DNA from: an uncultured bacterium
Lineage (GTDB): Bacteria > Cyanobacteriota > Vampirovibrionia > Gastranaerophilales > Gastranaerophilaceae
Length of the DNA: 64,000 nucleotides
NCBI GenBank assembly: GCA_958366705.1
Contig: CATXCB010000002.1
Span: 62,001-126,000 of the forward strand
Direction of reading: 5' to 3'
Of this stretch, positions 1 through 7,357 are shown in pieces. Below the pieces are notes generated by a model that had not been told where the DNA came from, did no database searches, and saw only the letters and a program-made list of their open reading frames with translations. Both the position numbers and the translations under genes were made by a program. Each line of letters begins with the position of its first letter. Positions within the stretch are counted from its first letter, which is position 1.

Positions 1-52
1 CAGTCGGAATGCTTGGTTAGTTTGTATTACTTGCGAGACTGAGGAGGTTTTT

Positions 53-2188
53 ATGCAGCAAAAAGTTATTAAAAGAGACGGAATGATTGTTGATTTTGAT
101 TCCGAAAAAATTACTGATGCTATAAAAAAAGCATCAAATGTGACAAAAGAGTTTGATTCTTTTACTGCAAGGAGATTAACTAAAAATGTAATTAAAATAG
201 TTAACGACTTTGTAAAAGAAAAACAATCTAATTTTGAGGCTCCAACCATTGAAGAAATTCAAGATGTTGTTGAGAAAGTTTTGTTATCTTCTGAATATAA
301 GCAGACTGCAAAATCTTATATTCTTTATCGTGAACAGCACAACAAAATGCGGGATTTTGTAAATAATTCATCCGTGGATATGATTGATGATTATTTAAAG
401 CAATTAGATTGGCAGGTTAACGAAAATTCTAACATGGGGTATTCGATTCAGGGTCTGAACAATTATTTAGCGTCAGGCATGAGTAAAAATTACTGGTTGA
501 ATAAAATTTATCCGAATGAAATAAAAACAGCTCATGAAAATGGCGACATTCATATCCATGATTTAAATATTATTTCAGTATATTGTGTAGGTTGGGATTT
601 GAAAGATTTGTTAACTGAAGGCTTTAAAGGTGTAAAAGGTAAAGTTGAATCTGCTCCGGCTAAACATTTTAGAACTGCATTGGGACAAATTGTGAATTTT
701 TTGTATACTATGCAGGGTGAAAGTGCAGGAGCACAAGCTTTTTCAAATTTTGATACATTGTTAGCTCCGTTTGTAAGATATGATAAATTGAATTTTTCTC
801 AAGTAAAACAGGCATTGCAAGAATTTGTATTTAATATGAATGTTCCGACTCGTGTAGGTTTTCAGACTCCATTTTCAAATATTACGATGGATTTGACAGT
901 TCCAAGTTATTATAAGGACCAATGTGTTATTGTTGGCGGTGAGATGATGGAAGAAACTTATGGTGATTTTCAGTCTGAAATGGATATGATTAATAAAGCC
1001 TTTTTTGAAGTAATGATGCAGGGAGACAATTCAGGACGTGTATTTACATTCCCTATTCCTACATATAATATAACTAAAGATTTTGATTGGGATAATGAAA
1101 ATCTGGATGGATTATGGGAAATGAGTGCGAAGTATGGTATTCCATATTTTTCTAACTTTATAAATTCAGATATGAATCCAGAAGATGCCCGTTCTATGTG
1201 TTGTCGCTTGAGAATTGATAATCGTGAGCTTGAATACAGAGGGGGCGGATTGTTTGGTTCAAATCCTTTAACAGGTTCAATTGGAGTAGTAACGATTAAT
1301 TTACCTAAAATAGCTTATCAATCAAAATCTAAAGAAGAGTTTTTCAATATTTTGGATTCCAGAATGAATCTTGCAAAGGAATCTTTAGAAATAAAACGTA
1401 AATTGTTGGAAAAACTAACAGATGCGAATTTATATCCATATACTAAATTTTATTTAAGAGACATAAAATCAAGATTTGGTGTATATTGGAAAAATCATTT
1501 TTCAACAATCGGGCTTGTCGGGATGAATGAAGCCTGTACAAATCTTTTGGGTAAAGATATTGGAACTGAAGATGGGAAACAATTTGCTCTTGATACTATG
1601 GATTATATGAGAGCAAAAATTGTTGAATATCAGCAAGAAACAGGTAATAACTATAATCTTGAAGCTACACCGGCTGAAGGTACAAGTTATCGTCTGGCAA
1701 AATTGGATAAGAAAAATCTTATTGATATTAAATGCGCGAATGAGGAAGAATATTATAGTGTACATGCAGAACCATATTATTCAAATTCAACTCAATTGCC
1801 TGTAAATTATACGGATGATATTTTCGAGCTTTTGGATCATCAAGATGATTTGCAAACAAAATATACTGGAGGAACAGTTGTACATATTTTTGCAGGTGAA
1901 AGAATCTCTGATATCTCAACGATGAAGAATCTTGTAAAAAAAGTTTGTGAAAATTATCACCTGCCATATTTTACATTCTCTCCTACATTCTCAATATGTC
2001 CAAATCATGGATATGTCAAAGGAGAACATCAAACTTGTCCGGATTGTGGAGAAGAATGTGAAATTTATTCAAGAATAGTAGGGTATATCAGACCTGTTAA
2101 TCAGTGGAATAAAGGTAAAAAAGCTGAGTTTAAAAATAGAAAAACATTTAATATGTGCGAGGCAAAAGAAAAATGTCTTTCAAAATAG
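53..2188 (+). CDS. nrdD: Anaerobic (class III) ribonucleoside-triphosphate reductase
   Basis: Reduces ribonucleotide triphosphates to deoxyribonucleotides under anaerobiosis with a glycyl radical. The 711 aa protein starts with an ATP-cone domain (about residues 3-95, VIKRDGMIVDFD). The NrdD barrel follows, including MNVPTRVGFQTPFSN and the CCRL segment. Near the C-terminus is a four-cysteine zinc site (C649, C662, C665, C669), then the radical loop RIVGYIRPVNQWN with Gly677 as predicted radical site. A GAGGAGG ribosome binding site lies 5 bases before the ATG. The activase gene nrdG overlaps its 3' end, as expected for this pair. No aerobic reductase is seen in the window. Confidence 0.97.
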   Translation: MQQKVIKRDGMIVDFDSEKITDAIKKASNVTKEFDSFTARRLTKNVIKIVNDFVKEKQSNFEAPTIEEIQDVVEKVLLSSEYKQTAKSYILYREQHNKMRDFVNNSSVDMIDDYLKQLDWQVNENSNMGYSIQGLNNYLASGMSKNYWLNKIYPNEIKTAHENGDIHIHDLNIISVYCVGWDLKDLLTEGFKGVKGKVESAPAKHFRTALGQIVNFLYTMQGESAGAQAFSNFDTLLAPFVRYDKLNFSQVKQALQEFVFNMNVPTRVGFQTPFSNITMDLTVPSYYKDQCVIVGGEMMEETYGDFQSEMDMINKAFFEVMMQGDNSGRVFTFPIPTYNITKDFDWDNENLDGLWEMSAKYGIPYFSNFINSDMNPEDARSMCCRLRIDNRELEYRGGGLFGSNPLTGSIGVVTINLPKIAYQSKSKEEFFNILDSRMNLAKESLEIKRKLLEKLTDANLYPYTKFYLRDIKSRFGVYWKNHFSTIGLVGMNEACTNLLGKDIGTEDGKQFALDTMDYMRAKIVEYQQETGNNYNLEATPAEGTSYRLAKLDKKNLIDIKCANEEEYYSVHAEPYYSNSTQLPVNYTDDIFELLDHQDDLQTKYTGGTVVHIFAGERISDISTMKNLVKKVCENYHLPYFTFSPTFSICPNHGYVKGEHQTCPDCGEECEIYSRIVGYIRPVNQWNKGKKAEFKNRKTFNMCEAKEKCLSK

Positions 2189-2862
2189 GTGGTTTTCAAA
2201 AAACTTCACTTCTGGATTATCCCGGAAAAATTGCATGTATTGTATTTGCAAGCCGATGCAATTTTCGCTGCGGATATTGTCATAATCCTGAATTAATTAC
2301 AAAATCAGAGCCGGTATTAACCGTACCGGCTTTTTTTGAGTTTTTAAATTTTCGTAAAGGTAAACTTGACGGGGTTGTTGTAACAGGAGGTGAACCAACT
2401 TTGCAGGAGGGGCTTTATGATTTTATCAAGCAAATTAAAGCTCTGGATTTTCTGGTAAAACTCGATACTAACGGAACAAATCCTGTATTATTGGAAATGC
2501 TCATAAATAATGGATTGCTTGATTATATTGCAATGGATATAAAGGCTCCTTTAGAAAAGTATAAAATTATAACAAATGTAGAATGCAATATATTAAATAT
2601 TCAAAAAAGTATTGAATTAATTATGAATAGTAAAATTGATTATGAATTCAGAACAACAGTTTTAAAATCCCAATTAACATTTGATGATTTTGATAAAATA
2701 GGTCAACTTATAAATGGAGCAAAAAGGTATTATCTGCAAAAATTTGTACCATCAAAAATTTTAGATAATTCTTTAATTATGGAAACATCATATTCAGATG
2801 AAGAGTTAAGTGAAATTTTGTTAATCCTGGGTAAATACCTAACCCAAGCATCGGTAAGATAA
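2173..2862 (+). CDS. nrdG: Anaerobic RNR-activating protein, radical SAM
   Basis: Radical-SAM activase that generates the glycyl radical on NrdD using a [4Fe-4S] cluster and S-adenosylmethionine. The cluster motif is C29-x3-C33-x2-C36 (SRCNFRCGYCHNP), followed by the SAM-binding VVTGGEPTLQ. I place the start at ATG 2173, giving 229 aa. The frame stays open upstream to a GTG at 2155, but the family usually begins near MSFKIGGFQKTSLLDYPG and a GAGG lies about 10 bases before this ATG. It overlaps the last 16 bases of nrdD, so the two are probably translationally coupled. Confidence 0.95.
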   Translation: MSFKIGGFQKTSLLDYPGKIACIVFASRCNFRCGYCHNPELITKSEPVLTVPAFFEFLNFRKGKLDGVVVTGGEPTLQEGLYDFIKQIKALDFLVKLDTNGTNPVLLEMLINNGLLDYIAMDIKAPLEKYKIITNVECNILNIQKSIELIMNSKIDYEFRTTVLKSQLTFDDFDKIGQLINGAKRYYLQKFVPSKILDNSLIMETSYSDEELSEILLILGKYLTQASVR

Positions 2863-2865
2863 AGA

Positions 2866-2897
2866 AAGCCTGAATTTAATATATTAAATTCAGGCTT
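2866..2897. terminator. Bidirectional terminator between nrdG and the ArsB/NhaD gene
   Basis: Perfect 15-base inverted repeat (AAGCCTGAATTTAAT) 3 bases after the nrdG stop, with T-rich sequence on the right. It sits between convergent genes and can serve both. Confidence 0.85.
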
Positions 2898-2922
2898 CTA
2901 TTTTTTGTTCTTGTAAGATTGA

Positions 2923-4242
2923 TTATTTTAAAAATCTTAAATACAGGTATGCTGTACTTATTAAAAGTGAGATTGAAACAACAGCAACACCATATTTCAA
3001 GAATCTCATAAATGAAATAGGGTGCCCTTCTTTTGTTGCATTTTCAGAAACAATAACGTTAGCAGCCGCACCGATAATAGTCATGTTTCCGCCAAGACAT
3101 GCACCTAGTGATAATGCCCACCATAGCGGATATGTGTAAGCTGTCCCCATAGCTTTTTCTATTTCGACAAGCATAGGTGCCATTGTTGCGGTATATGGAA
3201 TGTTATCAATAATTCCAGATATAATTCCTGAAGCCCATAGAATTATCATTGATGTTGCAGCTTGGGAACCTTGAGTAATTTTTAGAATCCACTCTGCCAT
3301 TAATTTAATTCCGCCGGAAGCTTCCAGACCGCCGATTATAATGAATAAACCTATGAAAAAGAAGATTGTGTTCCATTCCACATCTCTTAAAATGTCTGTT
3401 GGTTTTTCAAATACAAGCAGGAAGCTTGCGCCAAGCATTGCAACAACGCAGGTTTCTATATGGATTATGTCATGAGTCATAAATCCTAAAATTACAAGTG
3501 CAAGTACTATGGTTGAACGCAACATTAGATTCTTATCGGTGATTGTATGGGAATTATCAATTTGAGCAACTTCTTTCATTTTTTCAGGAGTTGCAATAAG
3601 TTTTTTCTTGAAGATAAAAGTCAACAGGCACACAACAGCCAAAAATATTATCACAATAGCCGGAGTAAGTTCTTTTATAAAATCCATAAATGATAAGCCT
3701 CCGGCACTTCCTATGATTATATTTGGAGGGTCTCCAATCAGGGTTGCTGTTCCTCCGATATTAGAAGCAAAGATTTCTGTTAATAAATACGGTATCGGAT
3801 CAACATCTAATTGTTTCGCGATTACAAATGTAATTGGCATGATTAGAATTACAGTAGTAACATTATCAAGAAATGCGCTTGTTATTGCTGTAAATATTCC
3901 TAATGCACATAATACTTTCACTGGATGACCTTTTGTGAATTTTAAAAGTTCGTTTGCAATCCAGTTAAATACTCCGCTTCTTGTTGTTATTGATACAATT
4001 ATCATCATAGAAACAAGTAAAAATATTACATTGAAATCTACAAAATTGATAAAATAATGCGGGTTTAGCATACCATTTAGAGTTTTTGCCTGACTAACAA
4101 GTCCTAAGACTATGGTAATTGCAGCACCAATTAAGGCAATTGTAACTTTTGGTATTTTTTCAAGTGCAATAAAAATATAGGCAAATAAAAGTAAACCAGC
4201 TGATATTATTACACTGTGATCAGAAATAAATTCGCTTAGCAT
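2923..4242 (-). CDS. ArsB/NhaD-family ion transporter (copy 1)
   Basis: Polytopic inner-membrane transporter of the ion-transporter superfamily (COG1055, ArsB/NhaD). The 439 aa sequence has about eleven hydrophobic segments and two repeated half-site signatures: AFLDNVTTVILIMPITF followed by GGTATLIGDPPNIIIGS, and GIIDNIPYTATMAP followed by LGACLGGNMTIIGAAANVI. NhaD members exchange Na+ for H+ and ArsB members export arsenite. No ars regulator or reductase is nearby, so cation/proton exchange is the better guess. The gene overlaps the stop of an upstream OadG-like gene. A close paralogue lies at 46650-47972. Confidence 0.85.
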   Translation of the reverse strand: MLSEFISDHSVIISAGLLLFAYIFIALEKIPKVTIALIGAAITIVLGLVSQAKTLNGMLNPHYFINFVDFNVIFLLVSMMIIVSITTRSGVFNWIANELLKFTKGHPVKVLCALGIFTAITSAFLDNVTTVILIMPITFVIAKQLDVDPIPYLLTEIFASNIGGTATLIGDPPNIIIGSAGGLSFMDFIKELTPAIVIIFLAVVCLLTFIFKKKLIATPEKMKEVAQIDNSHTITDKNLMLRSTIVLALVILGFMTHDIIHIETCVVAMLGASFLLVFEKPTDILRDVEWNTIFFFIGLFIIIGGLEASGGIKLMAEWILKITQGSQAATSMIILWASGIISGIIDNIPYTATMAPMLVEIEKAMGTAYTYPLWWALSLGACLGGNMTIIGAAANVIVSENATKEGHPISFMRFLKYGVAVVSISLLISTAYLYLRFLK

Positions 4243-4484
4243 TTTTTACTCCTTTCTGCTATAGCACAAGCTATTGCAAGAGCTATTTCTGCATCATTTT
4301 TTTCTGATTTTTTCTTAGGTTGATATTTTTCTTCTTCAACTGCTTCAGGGAAATATTTGTTTAATATTTTTATTAATTTCGTAGCCATTTCTACAATCCA
4401 TATCATTATTAATAAGAATATGTAAACAAAGCCCATTCCAATTATCATAACAAAGCAGCCGATTTTTAATAATTCGATGTTCAT
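4236..4484 (-). CDS. OadG-like small membrane protein (sodium pump decarboxylase gamma subunit family)
   Basis: The 82 aa protein has one long N-terminal membrane segment, a charged linker (EEEKYQPKKKSEKND) and a C-terminal AEIALAIACAIAERSK. This layout matches the gamma subunit of Na+-translocating oxaloacetate/methylmalonyl-CoA decarboxylases, where the subunit anchors and assembles the pump. No alpha or beta subunit is near. Its stop overlaps the start of the ArsB/NhaD gene by 7 bases, so the two are probably co-translated. AGGAG precedes the ATG. The family call rests on layout and the alanine-rich tail only. Confidence 0.6.
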   Translation of the reverse strand: MNIELLKIGCFVMIIGMGFVYIFLLIMIWIVEMATKLIKILNKYFPEAVEEEKYQPKKKSEKNDAEIALAIACAIAERSKKC

Positions 4485-4538
4485 TATAATTCTCCTACTA
4501 TTAAATCTACTGTTTTCTAATTTATATTTGTAGGAGGT

Positions 4539-4928
4539 TTATGGTGCTCTGGTACAAATCTCATTTTTTAGATAGGAAGATATTTTATGAGAAATGCTAT
4601 TGGTAATTTTAGAATATTTATTTATAAAATTTTGACAGATAAGTCTGTTATGGAGAACATTTTTTTCTGTTCCAAAGTTGTAAGAGCCTTCTTTATCTTG
4701 GGATGCTGAAATTTCGTAATTTGTAATATTTGAAGATACTATTGAATTTTCATTTTCATTTATTCTGTTTGTTAAAAATTCAGAATTGGAATCAGAGTGT
4801 TCTTTGTTGTAAACACTTATAGTGTTGTAAATATTTAAAACATTAAAATTATTCTCACTTATATTTGGTATTGTGAGTGAGATTACAAAACAGAAAATTA
4901 TTAAAAATATTTTTAATATATTTTGCAC
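4539..4928 (-). CDS. Hypothetical exported or membrane-anchored protein
   Basis: The 129 aa ORF starts at GTG with no clear ribosome binding site. Residues 4-20 (ILKIFLIIFCFVISLTI) look like a signal peptide or anchor. The rest is Asn/Ser-rich and low in complexity, with no motif I recognise. It stands alone, upstream of and co-directional with the OadG-like gene. It could be a decayed gene or chance ORF in this AT-rich region. Confidence 0.4.
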   Translation of the reverse strand: MQNILKIFLIIFCFVISLTIPNISENNFNVLNIYNTISVYNKEHSDSNSEFLTNRINENENSIVSSNITNYEISASQDKEGSYNFGTEKNVLHNRLICQNFINKYSKITNSISHKISSYLKNEICTRAP

Positions 4929-5283
4929 ACTTGTATTTTAGCATAAATACTAAAATTCAAATATTTTAAATTGTGTAGATTATATATATAATTTGTTAAA
5001 ATTTTTATTTATATTATAATAAGAGTACATATAAAATAATAATAAATTGACAATTAAATAGAATTATTTGAATAAATATGTCGAAGTGGTACAAGCCGAG
5101 CAGAGGCATGAGCATAGCGAAAGACGAACAATTATAAGCAAAAATGTTGGATTTTTGATTTAATTGTGAGCGGTGCCGTTTTATGCGAGGCGTAAGGTAC
5201 GAACTTAGAGAGTACCTCCGCCGCAGAGAACATAAAAACTAAAAGAAAATGACAATTGAATAAAAAATCATGTAAATAAATAT
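4929..5283. other. Intergenic region with partial tRNA-Leu promoter/5'-end copy
   Basis: No convincing gene in 355 bases. Bases 5047-5089 look like an older copy of the tRNA-Leu upstream region. They carry TTGACA, an A/T-rich spacer, then a 19-base identity (5071-5089 matches 5275-5293) that runs 10 bases into the tRNA 5' end before diverging. A hairpin follows (GGTAC 5196-5200 with GTACC 5212-5216, extended by GGCG/CGCC). Confidence 0.6.
5047..5089 (+). repeat. Degenerate copy of tRNA-Leu promoter and first 10 tRNA bases
   Basis: Compared with 5250-5293 it shares TGACAATT, the A/T-rich spacer and then AATAAATATGTCGAAGTGG exactly. The copies are 204 bases apart. The upstream copy has a perfect -35 (TTGACA 5047-5052) and the copy before the real tRNA has ATGACA (5249-5254). 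Only the 5' end of the tRNA is duplicated, so this copy cannot give a functional tRNA. Confidence 0.65.
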
Positions 5284-5365
5284 GTCGAAGTGGCGGAATT
5301 GGTAGACGCGCACGATTCAGGTTCGTGTGGTTAACGCCTTGAGGGTTCGAGTCCCTTCTTCGACA
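5284..5365 (+). tRNA. tRNA-Leu(CAG)
   Basis: Complete 82-nt class II tRNA read by eye. Acceptor GTCGAAG (5284-5290) pairs with CTTCGAC (5358-5364), with discriminator A at 5365. The D-arm has TGGTAGACGC. The anticodon stem is CACGA/TCGTG around loop TTCAGGT (anticodon CAG), followed by a short variable arm and T-arm GAGGGTTCGAGTCCC. CCA is not encoded. Its last 17 bases are repeated twice downstream. Confidence 0.95.
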
Positions 5366-5729
5366 TATTAAAAAGATTCAGGGCGAAAGCCCTAATCTTT
5401 TTAAAGTGTCAGAGGGCTCGAACATAAATTTTTCTGTCTAAAGAAAAATTTATAGGTTCAGTCAAAAGACATACGAGGCTGTAGCTTTCGAATTTCATAT
5501 TCTCAAGCACACCCTCAGTAGAGTCCCTTCTTCGACATATTAAAAAGATTCAGGGCGAAAGCCCTAATCTTTTTAAAGTGTCAGAGGGCTCGAACATAAA
5601 TTTTTCTGTCTAAAGAAAAATTTATAGGTTCAGTCAAAAGACATACGAGGCTGTAGCTTTCGAATTTCATATTCTCAAGCACACCCTCAGTAGAGTCCCT
5701 TCTTCGACATATTAAAAAGATTCAGGGCG
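5349..5729 (+). repeat. 172-bp tandem repeat anchored on the tRNA-Leu 3' end
   Basis: Two consecutive copies (5349-5520 and 5521-5692) read identically, followed by a third partial copy (5693-5729) that stops matching inside the terminator stem. Each copy begins with the terminal tRNA sequence GAGTCCCTTCTTCGACA. Each full copy then holds a GNRA-capped hairpin (terminator-like) and a second long hairpin (5419-5461 in copy 1: GAAC, TAAATTTTTCT and complements). No ORF is visible. This explains the 407-base gap before the signal peptidase gene. Confidence 0.95.
5368..5404 (+). terminator. tRNA-Leu terminator hairpin (also in the second repeat copy)
   Basis: TTAAAAAGATT pairs with AATCTTTTTAA, and inside it AGGGC-GAAA-GCCCT forms a tight tetraloop hairpin. 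It starts 3 bases after the tRNA. The same hairpin recurs 172 bases downstream; the third copy lacks the right half. Confidence 0.8.
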
Positions 5730-5772
5730 GAAGTTTAAATTCCTTTTATAAATAAAATGAGGATGGCATGCT

Positions 5773-6660
5773 ATGTTAATTGATATAAAAAGATTATTTT
5801 TGAAAGACTGTCAAATTGGACGTTTTGAGTATGTAAAGATAGTTTGCGGATTGGTATTTATACCGTTAATTATGCTTTTTTTGTTGATTGCAACACCTCC
5901 AGAATCCTATATTTATTATTTTGTTTTGGGATTTCTTGTAGTTTCATTTTTATTTTATTTGGTTGTTTCTTATGCGGCAGTTTTTGGTCGGTTAAATAAC
6001 ATATTTAATAAAAAATCTATTGTTATTACTCTTTTGGTCGGGTATATTATTTTTGGAATAATAACTCTATTGCATATAATTTTTGATATAATATTACTCG
6101 TTATTCCAGGTAAAAGACAGTCCGATGATATATTTTCAACAAAATTTTTCAGTGCAATACTTATTTTATTTGTTGGATTTGTCATTAGTTTTAATATATC
6201 CGGTGTAAACAGATTTGTTGTTTCAGAATCAATGGCAGATACTCTGCAAATCCATGACAGATTCTTTGTTAATATATTTGCAAGAGACTATAAACGCGGT
6301 GATATTGTTGTTTATAAACCTGAAAACAACGGCGGAGTTGTTTTTGTAAAACGTGTAGTGGCTTTACCGGGAGAAAAAGTTGATATTATAACAAATAAAG
6401 ATGGTGCAGCCTATGTTTATATTAATAACAAACGGCTTGATGAACCTTATGTTAAAGATAAGTTCAATTATTCTGAAGTCTCACCTGAAAATACGCATTA
6501 TTTGCATATGGTAGTTCCTGATAATAGTTATTATGTTCTTGGAGATAATAGAGGAAACTCATTGGATAGCAGGAATCATGGTGCTGTACGTAAAGAAGTT
6601 TTAAAAGGTGTTGTTACACATATATATTTTCCGTTAAACAGAATAAAGTCATTTAACTAA
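5773..6660 (+). CDS. lepB: Signal peptidase I with N-terminal DUF805-like membrane domain
   Basis: Cleaves signal peptides of exported proteins on the outer face of the inner membrane. The catalytic half (about residues 125-295) has Ser153 in SESMADTL, Lys193 in FVKRVVALPGE and the conserved GDNRGNSLDSR box. Residues 1-118 are an unusual extension: GRFEYVKI, several membrane segments and DIILLVIPGKRQ, which resemble the DUF805 (YhaH) membrane family. The total of 295 aa exceeds minimal bacterial SPases (about 180-200). ATGAGG precedes the ATG. It is the first gene after the tRNA-Leu repeats. Confidence 0.88.
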   Translation: MLIDIKRLFLKDCQIGRFEYVKIVCGLVFIPLIMLFLLIATPPESYIYYFVLGFLVVSFLFYLVVSYAAVFGRLNNIFNKKSIVITLLVGYIIFGIITLLHIIFDIILLVIPGKRQSDDIFSTKFFSAILILFVGFVISFNISGVNRFVVSESMADTLQIHDRFFVNIFARDYKRGDIVVYKPENNGGVVFVKRVVALPGEKVDIITNKDGAAYVYINNKRLDEPYVKDKFNYSEVSPENTHYLHMVVPDNSYYVLGDNRGNSLDSRNHGAVRKEVLKGVVTHIYFPLNRIKSFN

Positions 6661-6793
6661 TATTTGTACGTTTTTATTTTATATTTCTTGTTTTAACTTG
6701 TAAAATGTTAATTTTTTGAAATATTTTAATAAATTTTTGAACAAAATTTTTTTCTTACTCGTTTTATATGTAAGACTTAAAATAGGAGAAAGT

Positions 6794-7129
6794 ATGAAAA
6801 AGATTTTGTGGCTTATTGTGTGTGCTGTGATTATGTTTTGCCAGGCGCCGTCATGTTATGCGTATATAGAATATTCTGCCAGTTGGTCAAGCCGTCCTGA
6901 TAGAATTGCTCCGCATTCCTCAATGCATATTGGTATTTCTCATTACAATCATCATCACCATAGACCATATATGAGACCTCCGATTGTTCGACCTCCTATA
7001 TATAATGGGTGCCCGCATCATTATACCGGTTATATGCATCCTTTACCTATTATTCCACCACCGCCGCCTCTGTATCGTCCATATAGACCTATGAGACCTG
7101 TATACAGACCTTTTTATCCTTATTATTAA
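6794..7129 (+). CDS. Small exported His/Pro/Tyr-rich protein
   Basis: I choose ATG 6794 because AGGAG (6784-6788) precedes it and a normal signal peptide follows (KKILWLIVCAVIMF, cleavage near SCYA). The frame is open upstream to 6716 without a ribosome binding site. The mature part of about 90 aa is rich in His, Pro, Tyr and Arg (NHHHHRPYMRPP, PIIPPPPPLYRPYRP). The His clusters could bind metal, but no family is recognised. It follows lepB by 133 bases. Confidence 0.7.
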   Translation: MKKILWLIVCAVIMFCQAPSCYAYIEYSASWSSRPDRIAPHSSMHIGISHYNHHHHRPYMRPPIVRPPIYNGCPHHYTGYMHPLPIIPPPPPLYRPYRPMRPVYRPFYPYY

Positions 7130-7152
7130 ATTGTTTAAAAATAAGCAAAAAA

Positions 7153-7175
7153 AAGCCGTTTCAAAAAGAACGGCT
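7153..7175 (-). terminator. Hairpin with U-run on the minus strand
   Basis: AGCCGTT/AACGGCT stem. Read on the minus strand it is followed by eight T, the hallmark of an intrinsic terminator. It lies downstream of a second hairpin that already ends prs, so it may terminate a short minus-strand RNA or act as a backup. Confidence 0.6.
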
Positions 7176-7195
7176 ACCAGACTTGGGGAGGAGGT

Positions 7196-7261
7196 ATGAA
7201 AAACTTTCGTTTTCCATATCTATATTTTTATATACGGAATTTATATTCTTTTCTTAAGTAA
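7196..7261 (+). CDS. Possible 21-aa peptide with strong ribosome binding site
   Basis: ATG at 7196 is preceded by GGGGAGGAGG and opens 21 codons (MKNFRFPYLYFYIRNLYSFL then K) rich in aromatic residues. It has no recognised family. The strong Shine-Dalgarno in this position makes it worth listing. It could equally be an incidental purine run in an untranslated region. Confidence 0.3.
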   Translation: MKNFRFPYLYFYIRNLYSFLK

Positions 7262-7298
7262 AAAGGTTTAAATATCCTCTAAATGTATGAGATAAAAA

Positions 7299-7327
7299 AT
7301 AAGACAAGAGGTAAACCCTTGTCTTAT
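7299..7327 (-). terminator. prs terminator
   Basis: ATAAGACAAG...CTTGTCTTAT hairpin followed on the minus strand by a run of T. It lies 31 bases beyond the prs stop. Confidence 0.8.
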
Positions 7328-7357
7328 CTGTATTTTAAATATTTTGTTTTGCTGTTT

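Noticed and set aside
2923..4242. Arsenite efflux gene arsB
   Set aside because: No arsR, arsC or arsA nearby and a second paralogue exists in the window. ArsB and NhaD cannot be separated by eye.
5349..5729. CRISPR array
   Set aside because: The repeat unit is 172 bases, directly adjacent without unique spacers, and contains tRNA 3'-end sequence and a terminator. No cas genes are near.
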